Of a stretch of DNA of 5,277 nucleotides, positions 1 to 5,277 are shown one piece after another. Both the position numbers and the translations under genes were made by a program. Within the stretch, counting starts at the first letter, position 1. Every line of letters starts with the position of its first letter. The notes beneath the pieces were generated by a model. The model was not told where the DNA came from. It did no database searches and saw nothing but the letters and a program-made list of their open reading frames with translations. This DNA comes from an uncultured Erysipelotrichaceae bacterium (GTDB lineage: Bacteria > Bacillota_I > Bacilli_A > Erysipelotrichales > Erysipelotrichaceae), in NCBI GenBank assembly GCA_902795525.1, contig CADBLN010000118.1, forward strand, positions 1-5,277, given 5' to 3'.

Positions 1-245
1 AAGATTTCATCAACCGCTTTTTCAACAGCTTCAGTAGAAGTGATGTCACATACTACAGCAAGAGTTTCAACTCCAAATTCAGCGTTAATCTCCTTAGCAA
101 CTTCTTCAATTAAACTTTGTCTTCTCGCAATAGCAACAATTTTAGCTCCTTGATTAGCTAAAGCCTTTGCCATCTGTACGCCTAGCCCTGTAGAACAACC
201 TGTAACTACAGCAACTTGACCTTTTAAATCAAAATAGTCTTTCAT
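1..245 (-). CDS. Short-chain dehydrogenase/reductase (SDR), N-terminal part, runs off the window
   Basis: The first 81 codons are visible; the 3' end lies outside the window. The protein opens with MKDYFDLKGQVAVVTG and shows the classical SDR Rossmann start: a beta strand, the cofactor loop TGCSTGLG at residues 15-22 (TGxxxGxG pattern), and an Asp at residue 67 (VVCDITS) where the family has the adenine-contacting acid after beta 3. Strand beta 2 ends in AIARR (about 38-42). It lacks the acidic residue of NAD-specific members and has two arginines, so I infer an NADP(H) preference. The catalytic Ser-Tyr-Lys region is not visible, so substrate and activity are open; sugar, polyol, steroid or 3-oxoacyl reductases all share this start. 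The ATG at 245-243 is chosen because GGAGG lies 7 nt upstream. It follows the hyd operon on the same strand, but a strong hairpin lies between, so it is probably a separate transcription unit. I found no convincing -35/-10 pair upstream. Confidence 0.85.
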   Translation of the reverse strand, partial: MKDYFDLKGQVAVVTGCSTGLGVQMAKALANQGAKIVAIARRQSLIEEVAKEINAEFGVETLAVVCDITSTEAVEKAVDEI

Positions 246-250
246 ATTTT

Positions 251-257
251 TTCCTCC
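251..257 (-). promoter_or_regulatory. Shine-Dalgarno of the SDR gene
   Basis: Minus strand reads GGAGGAA, with the GGAGG core 7 nt before the ATG at 245-243. It fixes the start of the partial SDR gene, whose Rossmann motif begins only about 15 residues further on. Confidence 0.75.
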
Positions 258-272
258 ATTACAAGTCTACTA

Positions 273-294
273 CCTTATCGATTTAATAGTAAGG
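273..294. repeat. Short dyad (CCTTA...TAAGG) in the SDR leader
   Basis: A 22-nt element has 5-bp inverted arms, CCTTA at 273-277 and TAAGG at 290-294, around a 12-nt AT-rich centre that contains ATCGAT. It sits about 28 nt upstream of the SDR start codon, where an operator could act. The arms are short and may be chance in DNA this AT-rich; no regulator gene is in the window to support it. Confidence 0.2.
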
Positions 295-418
295 AAAATG
301 ATTATTAAATTCGTCGTTTTTTCACAATGTTATATGAAACCTATTTGGTGCATATTTAGTAAGTAATTGATACAAATACCATTTTATTGACAACAGTTAA
401 AAATATTTTTTCCCAAAT

Positions 419-459
419 AAAATGGATGCTTCTAACATAATGATAGAAACATCCATTTT
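419..459 (-). terminator. Intrinsic terminator of the hyd operon (works as a hairpin on both strands)
   Basis: A long hairpin lies about 75 bp past the hydA stop. The outer stem is 10 bp, AAAATGGATG (419-428) with CATCCATTTT (450-459). A single C/A mismatch follows (429 and 449), then a 5-bp inner stem TTCTA (430-434) with TAGAA (444-448), and a 9-nt loop (435-443). On the minus strand the 3' arm ends in TTTTATTT, a usable U-tract; on the plus strand it ends in TTTTT. It lies between hydA and the SDR gene, both on the minus strand, so its likely role is to end hydCBA transcription and insulate the SDR gene. The stem is GC-poor, so efficiency is uncertain. Confidence 0.7.
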
Positions 460-483
460 TAAATGTTATCACCAAGTTATCTT

Positions 484-509
484 ATATGTTTAAAAATACT
501 GAAACATAT
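484..509. repeat. Weak AT-rich inverted repeat between hydA and the terminator
   Basis: ATATGTTT (484-491) pairs with AAACATAT (502-509) around a 10-nt loop; CTTAT and ATAAG just outside could extend it after mismatches. There is a single G:C pair in the 8-bp stem and no U-tract after it on the minus strand, so it is not a good terminator by itself. It could be a 3'-end stabilising structure or chance. Confidence 0.3.
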
Positions 510-533
510 TGATAAGCCTTATGGTTCATAAAA

Positions 534-2309
534 CTATTTGATCTCGTTAAATCCTTCTCTTGCAGCATAGCTAGTATGCAACAATTCATGAGCCTTATGA
601 GAGTTAGGTTCACCTAAATACTTTTCATATAACTCTTGGATTTGAGGGTTGTTGTGAGATTGACGAACAACTTGACGCTCATCTTCTGAATACAGAGCAT
701 TTGCTCTTTTTTCCTTGTATGTGTCGAGAATGTCGTCATCTTCTTTTAACATGAAGCAAGGTTTAATATATGGTTGTCCACCACCATTGATACAGCCACC
801 TGGACAGCCCATTATTTCAATGAAGTGATATTTTGACTTACCTTCACGGATTTCATCTAATAGTACCTTAGCGCTTCTCATGCCTGAAGCAATCGCAACA
901 TTAACCTTGGTTCCATTAATATCAAGGGTTGCTTCTCTGATACCGGCATCGTGACCTCTAACTTCATCAAATTTAATGCGACCATATTCTTGACCTGTCA
1001 GTTTGTAGTAAACGGTTCTTAATGCTGCTTCCATAACACCACCAGTTACACCAAAGATGACACCTGCTCCTGAGTAATCACCCATGATATCTTGATCCCA
1101 TTCTTCATCTGGAAGACGGTCAAATCTAATACCACTACGCTTAATCATTCTTGCAAGCTCACGAGTGGTGATAACTGCATCAACATCAGGAATATCATTT
1201 ACTTTTAATTGCTCTCTTTGCTTTTCGAATTTCTTGGCAGTGCATGGCATAACAGAGACTACAAATACATCTTCTGGTTTATAACCTTTTTCCTTAGCCC
1301 AATAAGACTTCAAAATAGCACCTTGCATTTGGTGAGGTGATTTACAACTTGATAGATGATCTAATAAATCACCATAGTTATATTCAGCATAATTTACCCA
1401 TCCTGGTGAACAAGATGTAATCATTGGTAAAGTCCCACCTTCAGTTAAACGATGCAACAATTCTGTACCTTCTTCCATGATGGTCAAGTCAGCACCAAAG
1501 TTAACATCATAAACCTTTTCAAAACCAAGTCTTCGTAAAGCTGCAATCATCTTTCCGGTTACAGGAGTTCCAACTGGATAGTCAAACTCCTCACCCAAAG
1601 CTGCTCTAACAGCTGGAGCTGCTTGAACAACAACATGCTTGCCAGCTTTGAATGCAGCATCAACTTTAGCAATTTCAGAATGCTCCATCAATGCGCCTGT
1701 AGGACAAACATTGACACATTGTCCACACTGGATACATGGAGAATCTGCAAAGCTTCTATTTTGTGCTGGTGATACAAAGGTTTTAAAACCTCTATTTTCA
1801 AAGCCAAGGATTCCTAAGCCATGGGCATTAGAACATCTTGCAATACATCTACCACATAATATACATTTTGAAGTATCTCTAATTAGACCAGGAGCTAATT
1901 CATCATAATAAGTTTCAGAACGAACACCAGCAAAAGCCCCTTCTCTAGCACCTGTTAAATTTGCAACATGTAATAATTCACATTTTCCGTTTTTCTCACA
2001 TTGTTGGCAATTCATATTATGATTTGAAAGTAATAACTCAACACTTCTTCTCCTAGCTTCGGTTGCTGTTGGAGTTGAAATGCGAATCTCCATTCCTTCA
2101 CTTACAGGATAAACACAGCTTGCAACTAATCCTCTTGCTCCAGTTGCTTCAACTAAGCACACACGACAAGAACCTTGATTGCATTCACCATGATTGAATG
2201 TACAAAGTGAAGGTATTTCGTAGCCACACTTTTTAGCGGCTTCTAAAATAGTTAATGAACCATCTACTTGATATGGAACGCCTTCTATCTTGATATTTAC
2301 TAAAGACAT
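534..2309 (-). CDS. hydA: [FeFe]-hydrogenase catalytic subunit HydA of an NAD-linked HydABC complex
   Basis: This 591-residue cytoplasmic subunit reduces protons to H2 (or the reverse) at an H-cluster fed by HydB and HydC. Domains in order: a plant-type [2Fe-2S] ferredoxin domain (C36, C48, C51, C65, with an additional C43); a NuoG-like His-ligated [4Fe-4S] site (H97, C101, C104, C110); a 2x[4Fe-4S] domain (C149, C152, C155, C159 and C192, C195, C198, C202); then the H-cluster domain from about 225. Motif L1 is TSCSPGW (298-304), L2 is MPCTAKKFE (354-362), L3 runs from E498 to P513 with C502 and C506. Glu280, Glu283, Arg287, Ser320 and Cys300 align with the proton path known in the Clostridium pasteurianum enzyme CpI. 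The usual second Cys of L1 is Ser301, and an additional Cys322 lies nearby. It ends soon after the H domain, without the extra C-terminal cluster domain of the Thermotoga protein. No signal peptide or membrane segment is seen. The start follows a perfect AAGGAGG; the stop is TAG. Confidence 0.96.
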   Translation of the reverse strand: MSLVNIKIEGVPYQVDGSLTILEAAKKCGYEIPSLCTFNHGECNQGSCRVCLVEATGARGLVASCVYPVSEGMEIRISTPTATEARRRSVELLLSNHNMNCQQCEKNGKCELLHVANLTGAREGAFAGVRSETYYDELAPGLIRDTSKCILCGRCIARCSNAHGLGILGFENRGFKTFVSPAQNRSFADSPCIQCGQCVNVCPTGALMEHSEIAKVDAAFKAGKHVVVQAAPAVRAALGEEFDYPVGTPVTGKMIAALRRLGFEKVYDVNFGADLTIMEEGTELLHRLTEGGTLPMITSCSPGWVNYAEYNYGDLLDHLSSCKSPHQMQGAILKSYWAKEKGYKPEDVFVVSVMPCTAKKFEKQREQLKVNDIPDVDAVITTRELARMIKRSGIRFDRLPDEEWDQDIMGDYSGAGVIFGVTGGVMEAALRTVYYKLTGQEYGRIKFDEVRGHDAGIREATLDINGTKVNVAIASGMRSAKVLLDEIREGKSKYHFIEIMGCPGGCINGGGQPYIKPCFMLKEDDDILDTYKEKRANALYSEDERQVVRQSHNNPQIQELYEKYLGEPNSHKAHELLHTSYAAREGFNEIK

Positions 2310-2316
2310 CTTTGTA

Positions 2317-2323
2317 CCTCCTT
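2317..2323 (-). promoter_or_regulatory. Strong Shine-Dalgarno of hydA
   Basis: Minus strand AAGGAGG lies 7 nt before the hydA ATG (2309-2307), entirely within the 15-bp gap after the hydB stop codon. It is the strongest ribosome binding site in the operon, so hydA has its own efficient initiation and need not rely on coupling to hydB. Confidence 0.8.
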
Positions 2324-2324
2324 A

Positions 2325-4208
2325 CTAAATCTTTGAAATAGCGCCAAACTTACATGTTGAAATACAAGTTCCGCACTTCACACACTTGTTTGCATCAATT
2401 ACCATAGATGCCAATTTATGTCCTGGAGCAATGTATTCTGTTCTAGTAATACATTCTGCTGGGCATGCTTTTTGACACATACCACAACCAATACACTTTT
2501 CTGGATCTATGTGGTATTCCATCAAATTCTTACATACATGAGCAGGACACTTCTTGTCAACGATGTGCGCAATATACTCATCTCTAAAATGGTTTAATGT
2601 TGAAGTGATTGGGTTAGCTGAAGTTTGACCTAAAGCACATAGTGAATTAGCCTTAACTGTTTGGCTTAATTCTTCTAATTCGTCTAAGTCTTTCATCGTA
2701 CCCTTTCCTTCAGTTATGCGTGTTAAAATTTCTAACATGCGTTTTGTACCAATACGGCATGGTGAACATTTGCCACATGATTCATCACAAATAAATTCCA
2801 TATAGAACTTAGCAACATCAACCATACAGTTGTCTTCATCCATGACAATGGCACCACCAGAGCCCATCATTGAGCCTTTTTGTACCAAGTTATCAAAGTC
2901 AATAGGTTCATCCAAGTATTCTTCAGTCAAACAACCGCCTGAAGGTCCGCCTGTTTGAATTGCTTTGAATTTTTTGCCATTAGGAATGCCACCACCAATA
3001 TCATAAATCAGCTCTCTTAGAGTTGTTCCCATTGGAACCTCTACTAAGCCAACATTATTAACCTTGCCACCTAAAGCAAATACTTTTGTTCCTTTTGAGC
3101 CTTCGGTTCCAACACTAGCAAAAGCTTCAGCACCATTTCTCAAAATATAAGGAACACACGCTAATGTTTCAACATTGTTTACGCAAGTTGGTTTACCCCA
3201 TAAACCTTTAACAGCTGGGAATGGTGGTCTTGGTCTTGGCATACCACGTTTTCCTTCAATCGAATTCAATAAAGCTGTTTCTTCACCACATACAAAGGCA
3301 CCAGCCCCTAAACGAATATGACAATTGAAACTGAAATCGCTACCCAAAATGTTCTTGCCTAGCAAGCCTGCTGCTTCTGCCTGTTTAATAGCATTTTGTA
3401 AACGTCTAACAGCAATTGGATACTCAGCTCTTACATAGAAATATCCTTCTGTTGCACCAAATGCATAACCGGCAATAACCATGCCTTCAATAACAGCTAA
3501 TGGGTTTCCTTCAAGGATACTACGGTCCATAAATGCACCTGGATCCCCTTCATCACCATTGCAAACTACATATTTTTGATCTGCATCAACGTTCAAAGCA
3601 AATTGCCATTTACGTCCTGCAGGGAAGCCACCGCCTCCACGACCTCTTAGTCCTGATTTAGTGACCTCATCAACAACTTCTTGAGGAGTCATTGTCAAGG
3701 CTCTCTTTAAGCCTTCATATGCTCCCATGCCCAAAGCTTCATTGATGTCCTCAGGGTTAATGACCCCACAGCCATACAATGCGATACGTCTTTGTTTCTT
3801 GTAGAAATTGATATCATCTTGCTTTGCTACCTTTTCACCTGTTAATGGTTCAACATATAGCAAGCGTTCAACAACTGTACCATTTTTGATATCTGATTCA
3901 ATAATCTCTTCAACATCTTCTAATTTAACCAAACGATATAAAGTATCTTCTGGATAAATCTTTACAAATGGACCTTGTGAACAGAAGCCAAAACAGCCAA
4001 CGATGTTAACTGTTGCTTTGTCTTCTAAACCTTTTTCTTGTAAGGTTTTTTCAATCTTTTCTTTGATTTCTCGTGAATGTGAAGATAAACATCCTGTTCC
4101 ACCACAAATAACGATGTGACGCTTACCATCTGTACCACTAATCTTATCATTTAAAGATTGAGTACAAGCCATTGTTGTCTTATTTAACTCTTCAACAGTC
4201 TTAATCAT
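2325..4208 (-). CDS. hydB: HydB, NAD(H)- and FMN-binding NuoF-like subunit of the [FeFe]-hydrogenase
   Basis: This 627-residue flavoprotein exchanges electrons between NAD(H) and the iron-sulfur chain of the complex. Domains in order: a thioredoxin-fold [2Fe-2S] domain (C35, C40, C72, C76); a NuoF core with the glycine-rich FMN/NADH segment GLRGRGGGGFPAGRKW (186-201), the NGDEGDPGAFMDR segment (217-229) and GAGAFVCGEETALLNSIEG (301-319); the NuoF [4Fe-4S] site (C478, C481, C484, C524); and a C-terminal 2x[4Fe-4S] ferredoxin domain (C572, C575, C578, C582 and C609, C612, C615, C619). The N- and C-terminal additions separate HydB from respiratory NuoF and are typical of the HydABC and NAD-dependent formate dehydrogenase families; the neighbouring HydA decides for hydrogenase. 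The extra residues C461, H548, C554 and C559 may bind a metal. The ATG overlaps the hydC stop as ATGA, and AGGAAGG lies 9 nt upstream inside hydC, so translation is probably coupled. The stop is TAG. Confidence 0.95.
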   Translation of the reverse strand: MIKTVEELNKTTMACTQSLNDKISGTDGKRHIVICGGTGCLSSHSREIKEKIEKTLQEKGLEDKATVNIVGCFGFCSQGPFVKIYPEDTLYRLVKLEDVEEIIESDIKNGTVVERLLYVEPLTGEKVAKQDDINFYKKQRRIALYGCGVINPEDINEALGMGAYEGLKRALTMTPQEVVDEVTKSGLRGRGGGGFPAGRKWQFALNVDADQKYVVCNGDEGDPGAFMDRSILEGNPLAVIEGMVIAGYAFGATEGYFYVRAEYPIAVRRLQNAIKQAEAAGLLGKNILGSDFSFNCHIRLGAGAFVCGEETALLNSIEGKRGMPRPRPPFPAVKGLWGKPTCVNNVETLACVPYILRNGAEAFASVGTEGSKGTKVFALGGKVNNVGLVEVPMGTTLRELIYDIGGGIPNGKKFKAIQTGGPSGGCLTEEYLDEPIDFDNLVQKGSMMGSGGAIVMDEDNCMVDVAKFYMEFICDESCGKCSPCRIGTKRMLEILTRITEGKGTMKDLDELEELSQTVKANSLCALGQTSANPITSTLNHFRDEYIAHIVDKKCPAHVCKNLMEYHIDPEKCIGCGMCQKACPAECITRTEYIAPGHKLASMVIDANKCVKCGTCISTCKFGAISKI

Positions 4209-4696
4209 GCGCTTGTACCTTCCTGTTTCTTTAAATCATCAATAATCTTTTGAACTTGGTCTACTGTCATCTTTGGATAAACAGTTCCATTAATGCTTAC
4301 GGCAGGAGCAATACCACAGGCTCCAATACAACGCAATGCATCTAACGTGAATAGACCATCTTCACTGGTTTCACCAGGTTTAATTTTAAGAATGTCAGAA
4401 AACTTATCAATGACTTGTTGTGCCCCTTTGACATAACAGGCAGTTCCCAAACAACATCCAATTACATACTTACCCTTTGGAGTAAGCGAGAAGAAAGAAT
4501 AAAAGGTTACAACACCATAGATTTCAGCTACAGAAATACCAGTTTCCTTTGAAACTAATTCCTGTACCTCTAATGGTATGTAACCATACTCATTTTGGAT
4601 ATCACTTAAGATCATCATTAAAGGAGTTTTCTCATTCTTATAACGATTACATATTTCAGTAATCTTCTGAGCTGCACTCGAACTTAGTCTAGCCAT
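4205..4696 (-). CDS. hydC: HydC, NuoE-like [2Fe-2S] subunit of the [FeFe]-hydrogenase
   Basis: This 163-residue protein matches the 24-kDa NuoE family in length and layout. An N-terminal helical bundle (about 1-70, with the family segment IYGVVTFYSFF at 59-69) is followed by a thioredoxin-fold [2Fe-2S] domain with ligands C82, C87, C123 and C127 (CxxxxC and CIGAC). An additional C81 gives the doublet GCCLGTAC. In HydABC enzymes this subunit sits next to the HydB flavin and takes or holds one electron from it. Gene order hydC-hydB-hydA is the same as in Thermotoga maritima. The start ATG (4696-4694) is preceded by GAAAGGA at 8 nt; the TGA stop overlaps the hydB start. As a first gene with its own candidate promoter it probably heads the operon. 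NuoE proteins are shared with formate dehydrogenases and complex I, so the assignment to hydrogenase rests on the adjacent hydA. Confidence 0.93.
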   Translation of the reverse strand: MARLSSSAAQKITEICNRYKNEKTPLMMILSDIQNEYGYIPLEVQELVSKETGISVAEIYGVVTFYSFFSLTPKGKYVIGCCLGTACYVKGAQQVIDKFSDILKIKPGETSEDGLFTLDALRCIGACGIAPAVSINGTVYPKMTVDQVQKIIDDLKKQEGTSA

Positions 4697-4704
4697 TTTA
4701 ATAA

Positions 4705-4711
4705 TCCTTTC
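4705..4711 (-). promoter_or_regulatory. Shine-Dalgarno of hydC
   Basis: Minus strand GAAAGGA ends 8 nt before the ATG at 4696-4694. It supports that codon as the start and gives HydC the usual NuoE-family length. Confidence 0.65.
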
Positions 4712-4723
4712 TCGATTAACTTT

Positions 4724-4752
4724 ATTATATAAAATAAAATAAACAAATAAAA
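4724..4752 (-). promoter_or_regulatory. Candidate promoter of the hydCBA operon
   Basis: The 58-bp gap between the ABC gene and hydC contains a perfect -10 box TATAAT (minus strand, 4729-4724), 27 nt before the hydC ATG. Transcription from here would give a leader of roughly 20 nt that still includes the Shine-Dalgarno. The -35 region at a 17-bp spacing is only TTTTAT, a poor match, but the run upstream is almost pure T/A with repeated TTTATTT units and could serve as an UP-like element. In DNA this AT-rich a TATAAT can occur by chance, and read-through from the ABC gene is an alternative, since I see no terminator in the gap. Confidence 0.4.
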
Positions 4753-4754
4753 GA

Positions 4755-5277
4755 CTATAGTAAGTTAATTACTTCCGCGTGCAGAAGTTCTGCTTCTTTC
4801 ATTGAATGAGTTGCCACAATAGTGGTTTTGTTTTGTCTGATTATAAGTTGAGCAACCTTTTCAATCAATTTTTCATCCATGCCCTTAAAAGGTTCGTCTA
4901 ACAATAATAAATCCCCATCAAACAACAAACACCTTGCTAAAGATACTCTCCTTGCCATGCCTCCTGACAATTCGTTTATCTTCAAGTGAGGATCTATTTC
5001 TAAATGCTTTAACATTTTTTGGATTTCTTCATCGTCATCACAAACTAGTTTTAAATTATCGTAAACATTCAACCATGGCAATAATCTATCTTCCTGAAAT
5101 AGAAAAGCAACTTTGTGATATTCATGTTCAATGCTACCTTGAGGGCTTTCTAACAAGCCTGCTATTAGCTTCAACAAGGTTGTCTTTCCAATTCCGCTGG
5201 CTCCCATAAGACAAGTAATGTTCTCTCCTATTTCTAAATTTAGCTTATCTAGTACCAGTTTATCTTGATAGCTAAAA
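4755..5277 (-). CDS. ABC transporter ATP-binding protein, nitrate/sulfonate/taurine-type importer; 5' end outside the window
   Basis: The frame stays open to the window edge: 173 residues are visible, starting FSYQDKLVLDKLNLEIGE. The ATG at 5207 is internal, because it lies one residue before the Walker A motif GASGIGKTT (visible residues 25-33) and an in-frame A-loop (Tyr3) precedes it. Other motifs in visible numbering: Q-loop in FLFQEDRLLPWLNVYDNL (Gln61), signature LSGGMARR (103-110), Walker B LLLLDE with Asp127 and catalytic Glu128, and H-loop His157 (VATHS). All residues for ATP hydrolysis are present. The FQE.RLLPWL..YDN segment is typical of SsuB/TauB/NrtD and ThiZ-like ATPases, which power uptake of sulfonates, nitrate or thiamine precursors; the substrate cannot be told here. 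The protein ends only 16 residues after the H-loop His, shorter than typical SsuB/TauB proteins. A permease and binding protein would be expected upstream, outside the window. No functional link to the hydrogenase is evident. Confidence 0.9.
   Translation of the reverse strand, partial: FSYQDKLVLDKLNLEIGENITCLMGASGIGKTTLLKLIAGLLESPQGSIEHEYHKVAFLFQEDRLLPWLNVYDNLKLVCDDDEEIQKMLKHLEIDPHLKINELSGGMARRVSLARCLLFDGDLLLLDEPFKGMDEKLIEKVAQLIIRQNKTTIVATHSMKEAELLHAEVINLL

Noticed and set aside
310..330. Possible Rex operator upstream of the SDR gene
   Set aside because: Only one half-site (TTGTGA on the minus strand) is present; the partner arm TCACAA is missing at the required spacing.
387..392. Perfect TTGACA -35 box on the plus strand
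   Set aside because: At 17 bp spacing the following hexamer is TTCCCA, not a -10 box, and no plus-strand gene follows; downstream is only the terminator hairpin and the antisense of hydA.
1639..1908. Plus-strand open frame of 89 codons inside hydA
   Set aside because: It lies antisense to the two [4Fe-4S] cluster motifs of hydA, has no recognisable domain and no good ribosome binding site. It is a shadow of the real gene.
5205..5207. ATG at 5207 as the start of the ABC protein
   Set aside because: It is one residue before the Walker A motif. The upstream in-frame sequence to the window edge encodes a normal A-loop region, so the true start is outside the window.
4934..5209. Plus-strand open frame of 91 codons inside the ABC gene
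   Set aside because: It is antisense to the Walker A to signature region of a clearly conserved ATPase and has no recognisable content of its own.
1..5277. Search for CRISPR repeats, tRNA or rRNA genes, insertion sequences, riboswitches or a novel defence-type cassette
   Set aside because: Nearly the whole window is covered by well-conserved metabolic and transport genes. I saw no spaced direct repeats, transposase motifs, cloverleaf or large structured leaders in the two short intergenic regions.

Overview
The window is a stretch of an AT-rich, low-GC anaerobic bacterium. All genes lie on the minus strand, so transcription runs from position 5277 towards position 1. The strong AAGGAGG-type ribosome binding sites, ATG starts, A/T-rich intergenic DNA and a multi-subunit NAD-linked [FeFe]-hydrogenase point to a fermentative Bacillota (Clostridia or Erysipelotrichia, possibly a gut organism). 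The sequence alone does not allow a genus call.

Layout in transcription order: (1) 5277-4755, the 3' part of an ABC transporter ATPase of the nitrate/sulfonate/taurine or thiamine-precursor import type; its start is outside the window. (2) A 58-bp very AT-rich gap with a perfect TATAAT box and a Shine-Dalgarno. (3) 4696-534, a three-gene operon hydC-hydB-hydA for a cytoplasmic heterotrimeric [FeFe]-hydrogenase; hydC and hydB overlap by ATGA, and hydB and hydA are 15 bp apart. (4) 533-246, an intergenic region with a long hairpin that fits an intrinsic terminator for the hyd operon, then the leader of the next gene. (5) 245-1, the N-terminal third of a short-chain dehydrogenase/reductase that runs off the window.

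How the genes work together: HydB binds FMN and NAD(H). HydC and the extra iron-sulfur domains of HydB pass or store electrons. HydA carries a chain of four clusters to the H-cluster, where protons are reduced to H2. The cluster inventory, including the N-terminal [2Fe-2S] and C-terminal 2x[4Fe-4S] domains of HydB, is that of the HydABC enzymes known to couple NADH and reduced ferredoxin to H2 (electron bifurcation or confurcation). Whether this copy bifurcates cannot be read from sequence. The maturation proteins HydE, HydF and HydG are not in the window.

Most of the window is a recognisable system, not a new one. The points most worth a second look are the H-cluster L1 motif of HydA, which reads TSCSPGW instead of TSCCPGW, with a nearby cysteine (C322) that could replace the missing ligand, and a candidate Cys/His metal site in HydB.
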